NCBI RefSeq assembly: GCF_943169635.2
Contig: NZ_OW968186.1
Span: forward strand, 1,550,001-1,614,000
DNA length: 64,000 bases
Source of the DNA: Fenollaria sporofastidiosus
Lineage (GTDB): Bacteria > Bacillota > Clostridia > Tissierellales > Peptoniphilaceae
Direction: 5' to 3'
The translations under genes and the position numbers were made by a program. Positions 24,588 to 34,022 of the stretch are shown here, piece by piece (within the stretch, counting starts at the first letter, position 1; each line of letters opens with the position of its first letter). Below the pieces are notes generated by a model. It worked only from the letters and a program-made list of their open reading frames with translations. It searched no databases and was not told the DNA's origin.

Positions 24588-24616
24588 ATTGTAATGGTAA
24601 TGTCAATTTTTGTCAA
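24588..24616 (-). promoter_or_regulatory. Promoter of selenoprotein gene
   Basis: TTGACA (24611-24616), 17 bp, TACAAT (24588-24593), 32 nt before the ATG. Confidence 0.8.
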
Positions 24617-24648
24617 GAAAAAAGAAAGATCCATATAGATCTTTCTTT
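24615..24648 (-). terminator. Terminator of map-leuS operon
   Basis: AAGAAAGATC / GATCTTTCTT 10-bp stem (24623-24648) followed by TTTTCTTG, 5 nt after the leuS stop. Confidence 0.88.
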
Positions 24649-24653
24649 ATAAA

Positions 24654-27065
24654 CTATTTTATTACTACTGTAAAAATTTTGTTCTTAACATATATTTCCT
24701 TAACGATGTTCTTGCCTTGCTTTGACTTTTCAAATAGCTCGTGTGCATAAACTTTTTCTTTTACTTCGTCTTCGCTTGCATCTCTATCAATCTCGATTGT
24801 ATATCTAACTTTGCCATTGAATTGAACTGGTATCTCTATAGTCTTGATGATGGTTTTGTCTTCATCAAAGCTTGGCCAAGTTGATTTATAAAGTTCTGTA
24901 TCGAAGCCAACCATCTCATTTATTTCTTCTGTTATATGTGGTGCGATTGGATAAAGAAGTGTGATATATGTCTTAAGCTCTTTTCTTGTGATGCTTCCCT
25001 TTGAAGTAATTTTATTAAGTAGCTCCATAAGTTTAGCAACCGCTGTGTTGAATTTTAAGTTTTCAAAGTCTTCTGAGACTTTCTTGATAGTGATGTGGAA
25101 GTCTTGTTCTAAGTCTTTAGAATAGTTTTCGTCGTCGTTTACTATATCCATCAAGCGATAAACTCTTTCAAGGAACTTTCTTGAGCCTTGTATACCTGTC
25201 TCTGACCACATAGCAACTTTTTCGTAGTCGCCCATAAACATTTCAAAAACTCTAAGTGTGTCTGCACCATACTCTTCAACGATGTCATCTGTATTTATTA
25301 CGTTGCCTCTTGACTTACTCATCTTTTCTCCGTCTTGAGCAAGTAACATACCATGTGATGTTCTCTTTTGATATGGTTCGCTTGTTGGCACTACGCCTAT
25401 GTCATATAGGAACTTGTTCCAGAATCTTGAGTATAGTAAGTGAAGTGTAGTGTGCTCCATACCACCGTTGTACCAATCAACAGGCATCCAGTACTTAAGC
25501 GCGTCCATGGATGCTGGTGCTGCAGTGCACTTTGGATCAGTGTATCTTAAGAAGTACCAGCTTGATCCTGCCCAGTTAGGCATAGTATCTGTCTCTCTCT
25601 TAGCAGGGCCGCCGCAATGAGGACAAGTAGTATTAACAAAGCTATCTATCTTAGCTAGAGGCGACTCGCCTGTATCAGTTGGTTCGTACGCTTCAACATC
25701 TGGTAATGTTAATGGTAAATCCTCTTCATTAAGTGGCACCCAACCGCATTTTTCGCAGTATACCATAGGTATAGGTTCTCCCCAATACCTTTGTCTTGAG
25801 AATACCCAGTCTCTTAGCTTGTAGTTTGTTTTAACAACGCCAACTTTTTTATCTTCAAAATATTTAATTATCTTCTTCTTTGCTTCTTCAACTGAAAGGC
25901 CATTTAAGAAGTCTGAGTTAACTAAAGTGCCTTTTTGCGTATCAGTGTATGCTTCTTTACTAATGTCGCCACCAGAGATAACTTCCTTAATCTCTTCGCC
26001 AAAGGCTTTTGCAAAGTCATAGTCCCTTTGGTCGTGACCAGGTACTGCCATGATGGCGCCTGTACCATAAGTCATTAATACGTAGTCTGATACGTAGATT
26101 GCAATTTTTTCTCCATTAGCAGGGTTAATGGCAGTAAGTCCATCTATCTTAACGCCTGTCTTTTCTTTAACAAGTTCTGTTCTTTCAAAGTCAGACTTTA
26201 ACTTTGCCTTATTTTGATATTCATGAACTTCGTCAATGTTTTTGATCTTATCCTTATACTTTTCTATAAGCGGATGCTCTGGTGAGATAACCATGTATGA
26301 TACACCAAAGATGGTATCTGGTCTAGTTGTATAAACTTTTAGCTTGTCATCAAGTTCATCTATGTCAAAATCAAGCTCCATACCGTGGCTTCTGCCTATC
26401 CAGTTAACTTGTTGTGTCTTAACTCTATCGATAAAATCAACTGTGTCAAGGTCATCTATAAGTCTGTCGGCATACTTAGTTATAGCAAGCATCCATTGTG
26501 TCTTAACTCTGTGTTCAACAGTGTGACCGCATCTTTCACAGTGGCCTTGAATAACTTCTTCGTTTGCAAGACCAATCTTACAGCTTGGGCACCAGTTAAT
26601 ATTCATTTCCTTTTTATAAGCAAGACCTTTTTTGAATAATTGTATAAATATCCATTGAGTCCACTTATAATATTCTGGATCAGTTGTGTTAATCTCTCTG
26701 TCCCAGTCGAAAGATAGTCCTAGTGATGTTAATTGATGCTTGAAGTGAGCAACGTTTCTCTTAGTAACATCCTTTGGATTCATCTTGTGCTTGATGGCAT
26801 AATTTTCTGTTGGAAGTCCAAATGCGTCCCAGCCCATTGGGTACAAAACGTTGTAGCCTTCAAGTCTTCTCTTTCTAGCAACTATGTCAAGTGCTGTGTA
26901 ACTTCTTGGGTGACCAACGTGTAGGCCCTCTCCTGATGGATATGGGAACTCAACCATCAAAAAGTATTTTGGCTTGTCTGAATCGTTTTCTGCATGAAAC
27001 GCTTTATTGTCAGCCCAAATCTTTTGCCACTTGCCTTCTACGTCTTTATGATTATATTCTTTCAT
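24654..27065 (-). CDS. leuS: Leucine--tRNA ligase
   Basis: 803 residues, full length. Class I motifs: PSGEGLHVGHPRSY (about 42-55, HIGH-type) and DGEKMSKSRGNV (about 572-583, KMSKS-type). Editing domain features YTTRPDTIFGVSYM and YGTGAIMAVPGHDQRDYDFA are present, plus Zn-like cysteines WCPSCKIGLANEEV...CERCG. Charges tRNA-Leu. Follows asnS by 9 nt; no T-box was seen before it. Confidence 0.98.
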   Translation of the reverse strand: MKEYNHKDVEGKWQKIWADNKAFHAENDSDKPKYFLMVEFPYPSGEGLHVGHPRSYTALDIVARKRRLEGYNVLYPMGWDAFGLPTENYAIKHKMNPKDVTKRNVAHFKHQLTSLGLSFDWDREINTTDPEYYKWTQWIFIQLFKKGLAYKKEMNINWCPSCKIGLANEEVIQGHCERCGHTVEHRVKTQWMLAITKYADRLIDDLDTVDFIDRVKTQQVNWIGRSHGMELDFDIDELDDKLKVYTTRPDTIFGVSYMVISPEHPLIEKYKDKIKNIDEVHEYQNKAKLKSDFERTELVKEKTGVKIDGLTAINPANGEKIAIYVSDYVLMTYGTGAIMAVPGHDQRDYDFAKAFGEEIKEVISGGDISKEAYTDTQKGTLVNSDFLNGLSVEEAKKKIIKYFEDKKVGVVKTNYKLRDWVFSRQRYWGEPIPMVYCEKCGWVPLNEEDLPLTLPDVEAYEPTDTGESPLAKIDSFVNTTCPHCGGPAKRETDTMPNWAGSSWYFLRYTDPKCTAAPASMDALKYWMPVDWYNGGMEHTTLHLLYSRFWNKFLYDIGVVPTSEPYQKRTSHGMLLAQDGEKMSKSRGNVINTDDIVEEYGADTLRVFEMFMGDYEKVAMWSETGIQGSRKFLERVYRLMDIVNDDENYSKDLEQDFHITIKKVSEDFENLKFNTAVAKLMELLNKITSKGSITRKELKTYITLLYPIAPHITEEINEMVGFDTELYKSTWPSFDEDKTIIKTIEIPVQFNGKVRYTIEIDRDASEDEVKEKVYAHELFEKSKQGKNIVKEIYVKNKIFTVVIK

Positions 27066-27074
27066 CTTGTCCTC

Positions 27075-28457
27075 CTAGAATTCACAGTGATGAACTGTTC
27101 TTGGGAATGGTAGGACGTCTCTGATATTTTCAATACCTGTTATATACATGATAAGTCTTTCAAAGCCAAGACCATATCCAGAGTGAACTACTGAGCCATA
27201 CTTTCTAAGATCCATATACCAAGTGTATGAATCCATGTCAAGACCCATCTCATTGATTCTCTTTTCAAGCTTTGTATAGTCTTCTTCTCTTTGTGAACCG
27301 CCAACTATCTCTCCTATACCAGGGACCAAGCAGTCCATAGCAGCAACTGTCTTGTTATCTGGGTTGAGCTTCATGTAGAAGGCCTTAATATCCTTTGGAT
27401 AGTCAGTTACGAAGATAGGCTTTTTGAATACTTGCTCAGTTAAAAATCTTTCGTGTTCTGTTTGTAGGTCCATGCCCCATTCAACTTTAACATCGAACTT
27501 TTCTTCATGCTCTTTTAGTATATCTATAGCTCTTGTATAAGTAACTCTTTCAAAGTCTGAGCTTCTTACGTGGTTAAGTCTATCGATAAGTCCTTTATCA
27601 ACAAAATTGTTGCAGAACTCAAGTTCTTCTTTTGCATTTTCCATTACATAGTTAATAACGTACTTAAGCATAGCCTCAGCTACATCCATGTTTTGATTGT
27701 TGTCCATAAATGCCATCTCAGGCTCTATCATCCAGAACTCTGCAGCATGTCTTGTTGTGTTAGAGTTTTCTGCTCTGAATGTTGGTCCAAATGTATATAT
27801 CTTTGAGAATGCTAAAGCAAATGTTTCACCTTCAAGTTGGCCTGATACTGTTAAGTGTGTTGGCTTATCAAAAAAGTCTTTGCTGTAATCAACAGCGCCT
27901 TCTTCTGTTCTTGGTGGATTATCGATGTCAAGTGTAGTTACTTGGAACATCTCACCTGCACCTTCAGCGTCTGATGCTGTAAGTATAGGTGTGTGTACAT
28001 ATATAAAGTCTTGTTCATTGAAGAATTTGTGTATAGCAAAGGCTGCTAATGATCTAATTCTATAAGCTGCTCTGAAAAGGTTTGCTCTTGGTCTTAAGTG
28101 AGCTATGCTTCTTAAGAATTCCATAGAGTGTCTTTTGTTTTGTAGTGGATAATCAGCTGTAGAGTCGCCTAAGACTTCTATCTCTTCTGCTTTGATTTCA
28201 AAAGCTTGCTTATTGTTTGGTGTAAGAACTACCTTACCCTTTACTCTTATGGACGCGCTTAAATATAGCTTTGATACTCTTTCAAAGTTTTCTAAGCTGT
28301 TGTCATAAACAACTTGAACACTGTTAAAGAATGAACCATCATTAATTTCGATGAAGCCAAATTCTTTTTGTGCTCTTAAATTTCTTATCCAAGCTTGAAT
28401 CTCAACTGTTTTACCATCAAGCTCTTTGTAGCTCTTATAAAGTTCTCTAATATCCAT
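27075..28457 (-). CDS. asnS: Asparagine--tRNA ligase
   Basis: 460 residues. OB-fold anticodon domain (VEIQAWIRNLRAQKEFGFIEIND), then the class II core: HTPILTASDAEGAGEMFQVT, SGQLEGETFALAFSKIYTFGPTFRAENS (motif 2 region) and GLGFERLIMYITG (motif 3). The AsnRS-type sequence makes AspRS unlikely. In the map...leuS operon. Confidence 0.97.
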   Translation of the reverse strand: MDIRELYKSYKELDGKTVEIQAWIRNLRAQKEFGFIEINDGSFFNSVQVVYDNSLENFERVSKLYLSASIRVKGKVVLTPNNKQAFEIKAEEIEVLGDSTADYPLQNKRHSMEFLRSIAHLRPRANLFRAAYRIRSLAAFAIHKFFNEQDFIYVHTPILTASDAEGAGEMFQVTTLDIDNPPRTEEGAVDYSKDFFDKPTHLTVSGQLEGETFALAFSKIYTFGPTFRAENSNTTRHAAEFWMIEPEMAFMDNNQNMDVAEAMLKYVINYVMENAKEELEFCNNFVDKGLIDRLNHVRSSDFERVTYTRAIDILKEHEEKFDVKVEWGMDLQTEHERFLTEQVFKKPIFVTDYPKDIKAFYMKLNPDNKTVAAMDCLVPGIGEIVGGSQREEDYTKLEKRINEMGLDMDSYTWYMDLRKYGSVVHSGYGLGFERLIMYITGIENIRDVLPFPRTVHHCEF

Positions 28458-28467
28458 GCCCTCACTC

Positions 28468-29208
28468 CTATTTATAATCTTCTACTGTAATACTTTCGAT
28501 TACAACATCCTCTACAGGTTTATCATTTTCGTTAACTTTTGACTTTGCAATCTCATCAACTACATCCATGCCTTCGTAAACTTCGCCAAAAACTGTATGT
28601 TTGTAGTCTAGCCAGAATGCTCCGCCTATCTTTTTATAAGCATCGACAACAGCCTTTGGATAACCTTTTTCTTCTCCTGCTTCTTCCATTTGTTTTATAA
28701 GGTCATCTTGAACAGCTTGACCTTGCACTATAAAGAATTGTGATCCGTTAGTGTTTGGTCCTGCATTTGCCATGCAAAGTGCACCTCTGAAGTTTCTAGT
28801 CTTAATATCAAACTCATCTTCAAATGAACCACCCCAGATACTTTCTCCGCCAGTACCATTGCCGTTTGGGTCTCCACCTTGAATCATAAAACCGTTTATA
28901 ACTCTATGGAAGATTAGATTGTCATAATACTTATCTTCTGCGTGCTTAGTAAAGTTTTCAACCGCCTTTGGTGCAACATCTGGAAGTAGTTTTACCTTGA
29001 TGTCTCCCTTATTAGTCTTGATAGTTGCCACCTTGTCTCCTGCTTTAGGGTTTTGTAGCTGAACTAGTTCAGCATCATCAGTAGTAACTTCGCTTTCGCT
29101 TCTTTCTTTTTTCATTTCTCCCTCACCACCATTGTCATTTTTCTTGCTACATGCAGTTAAACTAAAGCACATAGCCATCACTAATAATAATAAAATTATC
29201 TTTTTCAT
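28468..29208 (-). CDS. Peptidyl-prolyl isomerase (cyclophilin), lipoprotein
   Basis: 246 residues. Signal peptide with lipobox LTACSKK (Cys about 20), then a charged linker, then a cyclophilin domain: FHRVINGFMIQGGDPNGNGTGG, GALCMANAGPNTNGSQFFI and HTVFGEVYEGMDVVDEIA, carrying the catalytic Arg, Gln and Phe positions. A membrane-anchored extracytoplasmic folding catalyst. Shares the operon with asnS 10 nt downstream. Confidence 0.95.
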   Translation of the reverse strand: MKKIILLLLVMAMCFSLTACSKKNDNGGEGEMKKERSESEVTTDDAELVQLQNPKAGDKVATIKTNKGDIKVKLLPDVAPKAVENFTKHAEDKYYDNLIFHRVINGFMIQGGDPNGNGTGGESIWGGSFEDEFDIKTRNFRGALCMANAGPNTNGSQFFIVQGQAVQDDLIKQMEEAGEEKGYPKAVVDAYKKIGGAFWLDYKHTVFGEVYEGMDVVDEIAKSKVNENDKPVEDVVIESITVEDYK

Positions 29209-29216
29209 AATTCCTC

Positions 29217-29555
29217 CTACTTAAGTATTCTTTTTTGACTAACTATATTTACATCCAAGTCTAAAATATTTTCCTTTATCACATCGCCTACATTGATAGG
29301 TGCTTTTGCGCGTAAATTAAATATTTCTTTTAATATTGCTTGGTGATAAATTTTCTTTACTTTTTTATCAGTCTTTACTGGCAAGCCTGAAACCATCTGA
29401 CTATCTATCCTAATCTTACCATATACATAGTCATCTTCCTCTTGAAGAAGGCTCTTCGCATAATTGTAGCCTCTTCCGCAGCGATTGCCAGATATTTCAT
29501 CGCCATTGATTCTTATCTTGCAACAAACTGGGCAGCATACACACTCTAATATCAT
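29217..29555 (-). CDS. DUF1667 family Cys-rich protein
   Basis: 112 residues. MILECVCCPVCC, GNRCGRGYNYAKSLLQ and the C-terminal PVKTDKKVKKIYHQAILKEI...APINVGDVIKENILDLDV follow the DUF1667 layout (CxxCPxGC, GNxCxRGxxYA, vPVKTdkpIPK, VxIGDVvxxNi). The N-terminal cysteines could hold a cluster or metal. In other genomes this family usually accompanies glycerol-3-phosphate/FAD dehydrogenase genes, but none is adjacent here. Overlaps the MATE gene by 4 nt. Confidence 0.85.
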   Translation of the reverse strand: MILECVCCPVCCKIRINGDEISGNRCGRGYNYAKSLLQEEDDYVYGKIRIDSQMVSGLPVKTDKKVKKIYHQAILKEIFNLRAKAPINVGDVIKENILDLDVNIVSQKRILK

Positions 29556-30904
29556 GCAATCACCTTCGGTTCTATCTCTTTTTTAAGTATAAGCTTAAAC
29601 CAAACATAGGCAACTATACCCTTAAGTATTGATGATAATGATATCGCTATCCATACGCCATCTAGTCCGTAGTATTTCATAAAGAATATTGCAAATGGTA
29701 TACGCATTAGATTTAGTACTACTCCAGAGTATGATGGTTCTTTCGTCCTGCCTATGCCGTTGAAAAATCCTGTTACACCTATCTCTATAACCATGAACAA
29801 TTGTGAATATCCAAGTATCCTTAAGTAGTCAGCGCCTGCTTGCATTGCTACTGGATCTTTTGGCAAGAACGCTGAGAATATTGGTCTAGCAAATACTATA
29901 AGTAATAAAGATGTTGCTGTACCAAGTGTCGCCATGATTCTCATCGACTTTTTAAAGCCAAGTATAATTCTATCATATGTACCTTTACCGAAGTTCTGTC
30001 CGGTAAAAGCAGTGTTTGCAAATGAGAAACCATTTGCTGTCATCCAAGATATTGACTCAATTTGCGAACCTATGGACATAGCTGAGACCGCATAAGCGCC
30101 TAGCTTTGTTAAGTAACCTGTTAGTATCATCGAAACGGATGCGTGGCAGGCTTCCATAAGTGTCATCGGCACTCCTAGTTTTAGTATATGTCTTGTAATC
30201 TCCGAAGGCACCTTCTTTAGATAGTTTACTCTAACATAGATTAGGTCGTTCTTAATGCCTATGAAGACATATATAAGAAAAATCACTAAAGTTGCAATAA
30301 CTGAAGCTATGGCTGTGCCCATCGCTCCCATATGAAACACGAATATGAATAGTGGGTCTAAAACCATGTTTACTACTAATCCGATAGAGCTTATTATAAA
30401 TGGTGTCTTGCTGTTACCCATGCTGTTAAATGTTGCTGCAAAGAGTGGATTTAAGAACATAAAGCCTAAGCCAAAGGCTATGGCTACCATGTATTCACTC
30501 GCAAGCTCTTGAACTGCCGCATCGCCTTCTTTGAATGAGTAGAGGCCTATAAGTTCATTATGAAAAATTATAAATATTGCAGCGATTGTCATGGAGATTA
30601 TAAAGCCTAATCTAAAGCCACCGCTTATATAGTTTTTCGTGCTTTCCAGGTCGGATTTGCCAAAGCTTTGCGAAACACCAACAGATAGTCCCACTTGGCA
30701 CATGATTATCAGTGAGCTAATCAGCCAAAGATATTGACCAACTATGCCGACGGCCGCAACCGCCTGTGTACCAACTTTGCCAAGCCAGAACATGTCTGTG
30801 ATTTGATAAGACATTTGCAAAAGTGAAGTGCCCATAAGTGGTATAGCAAGTTTAAAAAGTATCGGCGAAATCTCCCCTTGTGTTAAGTCTCTCGATTCCC
30901 TCAT
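29552..30904 (-). CDS. MATE-family efflux transporter
   Basis: 450 residues with about twelve hydrophobic segments in two homologous halves. FKLAIPLMGTSLLQMSYQITDMFWLG is the typical N-terminal MATE helix, and LKLGVPMTLMEACHASVSMILTGYL the matching start of the second half. Likely an H+- or Na+-driven exporter of cationic compounds; the substrate is unknown. One nt from the map stop. Confidence 0.93.
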   Translation of the reverse strand: MRESRDLTQGEISPILFKLAIPLMGTSLLQMSYQITDMFWLGKVGTQAVAAVGIVGQYLWLISSLIIMCQVGLSVGVSQSFGKSDLESTKNYISGGFRLGFIISMTIAAIFIIFHNELIGLYSFKEGDAAVQELASEYMVAIAFGLGFMFLNPLFAATFNSMGNSKTPFIISSIGLVVNMVLDPLFIFVFHMGAMGTAIASVIATLVIFLIYVFIGIKNDLIYVRVNYLKKVPSEITRHILKLGVPMTLMEACHASVSMILTGYLTKLGAYAVSAMSIGSQIESISWMTANGFSFANTAFTGQNFGKGTYDRIILGFKKSMRIMATLGTATSLLLIVFARPIFSAFLPKDPVAMQAGADYLRILGYSQLFMVIEIGVTGFFNGIGRTKEPSYSGVVLNLMRIPFAIFFMKYYGLDGVWIAISLSSILKGIVAYVWFKLILKKEIEPKVIA

Positions 30905-31663
30905 CTATACATCACCCTGATCAGTAGTTATTATTACACCATTGTCAGTTAATACTAGTGTGTGTTCGAATTGCACACACTTGCTGCCATCCTTTGTTCT
31001 AGCAGTCCATCCGTTCTTGTCAAGCTTCATAGCCGCAGAGCCCATGCATATCATTGGCTCGATAGTAAAGGCCATGCCCTTAACAATTCTTGGTCCTTTA
31101 ACTCCAGTATTGTAGTGGAACACTTGCGGATCTTCATGCATGTTCTTGCCGATTCCATGACCAATGAACTCTTTAACTATTGAGTAGCCCTTTGGTCTAG
31201 TAAAATCTTCTATGCACTTACCTATCTCGCCTATCCTAACGTTCTCGTCAACTATGCTGATAGCTTTGTACATAGCCTCTCTTGTGTGGTCAAATAATTT
31301 TTGATCCTCTTCAGAGATTTTACCTACTGGATATGACCAACATGAGTCAGCCATCCAACCCTTGTAGTTAACAACCATGTCGATGGAGATGATGTCTCCG
31401 TTCTTAAGAACAACGTCCTTACTTGGAAAGCCGTGGCATATCTCATCATTGACTGATGCACATATGGCAAATGGAAAGCCTTCGTAACCTTTTTGCTCTG
31501 GGTATGCTCCTTGACTAACGATGAAGTCATCAACAAAGTCATTAAGCTCCATAGTTGTTACGCCTTCCTTTACTTTGTCTCTTAGCGCATGATGAACGCT
31601 TACAAGTATCTTGCCTGCATCAATCATCTTATTAATTTGTTCTTTTGTCTTTAAATATATCAT
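30905..31663 (-). CDS. map: Methionine aminopeptidase, type I
   Basis: 252 residues. Metal ligands are visible in GDIISIDMVVNYKGWMADSCWSY (Asp pair), IGHGIGKNMHEDPQV (His), FTIEPMICMG (Glu) and CVQFEHTLVLTDNGVIITT (Glu). Removes the initiator Met from nascent proteins. First gene of the operon; AAAGGAG lies 5 nt before the ATG. Confidence 0.97.
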   Translation of the reverse strand: MIYLKTKEQINKMIDAGKILVSVHHALRDKVKEGVTTMELNDFVDDFIVSQGAYPEQKGYEGFPFAICASVNDEICHGFPSKDVVLKNGDIISIDMVVNYKGWMADSCWSYPVGKISEEDQKLFDHTREAMYKAISIVDENVRIGEIGKCIEDFTRPKGYSIVKEFIGHGIGKNMHEDPQVFHYNTGVKGPRIVKGMAFTIEPMICMGSAAMKLDKNGWTARTKDGSKCVQFEHTLVLTDNGVIITTDQGDV

Positions 31664-31691
31664 ATCTTACTCCTTTTAAGTCTATTCTATT

Positions 31692-31720
31692 ATTATATAT
31701 ATTTTAGCCTAATATGTCAA
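31692..31720 (-). promoter_or_regulatory. Promoter of map-MATE-DUF1667-cyclophilin-asnS-leuS operon
   Basis: TTGACA (31715-31720), 17 bp, TATAAT (31692-31697). Confidence 0.88.
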
Positions 31721-31763
31721 GAAGTTCACAGCCATATAGACACCTATAAACCGTGAACTTCTT
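31719..31763. repeat. Long hairpin between P-type ATPase and map promoter
   Basis: An 11-bp perfect inverted repeat AAGAAGTTCAC / GTGAACTTCTT (31719-31729 and 31753-31763) with a smaller TATAG-acac-CTATA palindrome nested inside. On the minus strand no U run follows, so it is at best a weak terminator for the ATPase transcript. One arm touches the map -35. Confidence 0.8.
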
Positions 31764-31786
31764 AAACATAATTATATCTTATTAAA

Positions 31787-33805
31787 TTATCTAATCCTCA
31801 ATGTGTTTAGTATAGATATAAGTGTCACACCAACATCGCCAAAGACTGCTAACCATAGTGGCAATTGTATAAATAGTGATAGTATAATGATGGCTGCCTT
31901 AACTATACCTGTGAATATAAGATTCTCTAGTATGATCTTATTAACGAACTGAGATGTGTCAAATATGTTTACTATCTTTTCAATCCTGTCGTCCATGATA
32001 ACAATGTCTGATGCTTCGATGGCTGCGTCTGAGCCAAGTGCTCCCATGCTTAGACCAATGTCTGCTCTCTTTATAACTGGTGAGTCATTTATACCGTCAC
32101 CAACAAAGGCAACAAGTCCATCGTGACCTTGTTCCTTCTCAAAGAATTTTATTTTATCTTGAGGAAGTAGTTCTGCCTCGAAGGAATCAATGCCTAAGTC
32201 GTGTGCAACTTTTTGTGCGTATATCTTAGTATCTCCTGTAAGCATAACTGGCTTTATGTTTCTTTCTTTAAGTTCAGTAACAAGTTTCTTTGTTTCATCT
32301 TTAATCTCATCTTCAATATAAAGGTGAGCTATAAGCTTATCGTCAAGATATGTGTCTAAGACCTTGTACTCACTTTGCATATCGCTTGTAACGACCTTTA
32401 CACTGCCGTATTTTGTTTCGGCTGCTACTCCATTAGAAAGGCTTGTGTAAGAAATGATTTCGTCTTTATCAATGTCTTCTCTCTCATCAACTATAGCACT
32501 TGATATAGGGTGCTTAGAATGATACTCTGCAAGTCTTGCTAAGTGAAGAGCCTTGCCTTCATCAAAATCAATTGCTTCAACATTGACAAGTTTGAACTTA
32601 CCACTTGTTAGTGTGCCAGTCTTGTCAAAGCAGAATGTCTTTATATTTCTAAATCTATCTAAGAATTTTGTTCCCTTGAATAATATACCAATCTTACTCA
32701 TCTTACCTATACCTGAGAAGTATGCTAATGGTACTGAGATGATTATAGCGCAAGGGCAAGATACTATTAAGAAGGCAAAGCATGTATGAAGTGCTTCCTT
32801 AAGCGGCATTATTTTTAATACTGGTGCAATAAGACCAATCATTGCTGCGATGAATACGACTATAGGTGTGTAGATTCTAGCAAATTTAGATACACTAGTT
32901 TCAAGCTTCGCTTTATCACTTTGTGAGCTTCTAACAAGCTCTTGTATCCTTGCAGCCGTTGAGTTCTTTGCAAGCTTTGTTGTTTCTATGATAAGGTAGC
33001 CTTCTTTAACGATGGCTCCTGAGTATACATTTTTATCTGCATCTACATAAACAGGTTCTGACTCGCCACTTATGTGGGCGTTGTCTACCTTAGCTTTTCC
33101 TTCAAGAACCACTCCATCTATGGCGATGGACTCGCCTTCACGAACTATGATTCTTGAGCCTATACTAACTTCAGATGGTTCTGTCTTAATCTCTTTACCG
33201 CCATCCAAAACAGTAGCGAAGACTGGTGACTTAACTATAAGCTCTTTAATCTTGTCCTTCGACTTATCAACTGCGATGTCACTAATGATTTCTCCAATTT
33301 GATATAGTAGCGAAACTAGTATTGCCTCTAGGTGCTCACCTATCAAGATGGCGCCGACAGTTGCAACAGTCATTAAAAACTCTTCAGCTAATACGCCATG
33401 TATAGCTCCTTTAATGCCATGTATAATGATGTCGTATGAGATAACCAAGTATGAGATGATAAAGAAGACCATCTTATATGGGCTGTCAATGAATAAATAT
33501 GCTCCTAAGCATATAAGCGATACTAGTATCCTTATTAAAAATAGTTTTGAGAAGCCTTCCTCCTCTTCCTCTTCAGACTCGTCCTCGCCTCTTGTAACTA
33601 AGACATCTGGCTCTAAGTTGTTTACGTAGCTCGTAATCTCTCTTAGCACAAGCTGTGCATCACTTCCCTCTTTTACCTCTATGCTTAGAGTTGAGTTAAT
33701 AAAGTCAAGGCTCGCACTCTCAACTGAGTCATGACTCTTTGCAAAGCTTTCTATCTTTTGTGCGCAGTTAGCACAAGTAAGTCCGTTTAAAATTAATTTT
33801 TCCAT
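31787..33805 (-). CDS. Heavy-metal P1B-type ATPase (Zn/Cd/Pb type)
   Basis: 672 residues from the ATG at 33805 (GAGGAGG upstream). N-terminal heavy-metal-binding domain with GLTCANC (8-14), TM segments, SGESEPV actuator, the metal-transport motif SCPCAII, phosphorylation site DKTGTLTSGKF, KHPISSAIV (HP motif) and GDGINDSPVIKRADIG hinge. CPC with the HP locus fits a CadA/ZntA-like exporter, but Cu cannot be fully excluded. Divergent from the ABC operon; no metalloregulator gene adjoins. Confidence 0.92.
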   Translation of the reverse strand: MEKLILNGLTCANCAQKIESFAKSHDSVESASLDFINSTLSIEVKEGSDAQLVLREITSYVNNLEPDVLVTRGEDESEEEEEEGFSKLFLIRILVSLICLGAYLFIDSPYKMVFFIISYLVISYDIIIHGIKGAIHGVLAEEFLMTVATVGAILIGEHLEAILVSLLYQIGEIISDIAVDKSKDKIKELIVKSPVFATVLDGGKEIKTEPSEVSIGSRIIVREGESIAIDGVVLEGKAKVDNAHISGESEPVYVDADKNVYSGAIVKEGYLIIETTKLAKNSTAARIQELVRSSQSDKAKLETSVSKFARIYTPIVVFIAAMIGLIAPVLKIMPLKEALHTCFAFLIVSCPCAIIISVPLAYFSGIGKMSKIGILFKGTKFLDRFRNIKTFCFDKTGTLTSGKFKLVNVEAIDFDEGKALHLARLAEYHSKHPISSAIVDEREDIDKDEIISYTSLSNGVAAETKYGSVKVVTSDMQSEYKVLDTYLDDKLIAHLYIEDEIKDETKKLVTELKERNIKPVMLTGDTKIYAQKVAHDLGIDSFEAELLPQDKIKFFEKEQGHDGLVAFVGDGINDSPVIKRADIGLSMGALGSDAAIEASDIVIMDDRIEKIVNIFDTSQFVNKIILENLIFTGIVKAAIIILSLFIQLPLWLAVFGDVGVTLISILNTLRIR

Positions 33806-33850
33806 AGCTGCCTCCTCTGTGTCATATTGCATTTAATTAAATATATGCTT

Positions 33851-33875
33851 CATACGTTTTATATACAAACGCATA
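33851..33875. promoter_or_regulatory. Imperfect dyad in the ATPase 5' leader, possible operator
   Basis: TATGCGTTT and AAACGTATG (minus strand) around a 7-nt centre, 7 of 9 positions symmetric. It lies between the ATPase promoter and the start codon, where an ArsR- or CsoR-type metalloregulator could act. This is inference from position only. Confidence 0.4.
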
Positions 33876-33899
33876 AACATATATTTATATATCAATATT

Positions 33900-33928
33900 A
33901 ATATAACACATCGCTTATAAGAATGCAA
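33900..33928 (-). promoter_or_regulatory. Promoter of P-type ATPase
   Basis: TTGCAT (33923-33928), 17 bp, TATATT (33900-33905), giving a leader of about 90 nt. Confidence 0.65.
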
Positions 33929-33988
33929 TAGTTTTTTTAAATATTTTTTCTCTTTTAACACTTTTGTATACATTGTTAATATGATATA

Positions 33989-33997
33989 TGTTATAAT
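33989..33997 (+). promoter_or_regulatory. Extended -10 promoter of the ABC exporter operon
   Basis: TGTTATAAT: TATAAT at 33992-33997 with TG one base before it. No good -35 is found at 17 bp. It sits 26 nt before the ABC ATP-binding subunit ATG. Confidence 0.6.
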
Positions 33998-34022
33998 TAA
34001 GCTATATAGTAAAGGAGGAAAT

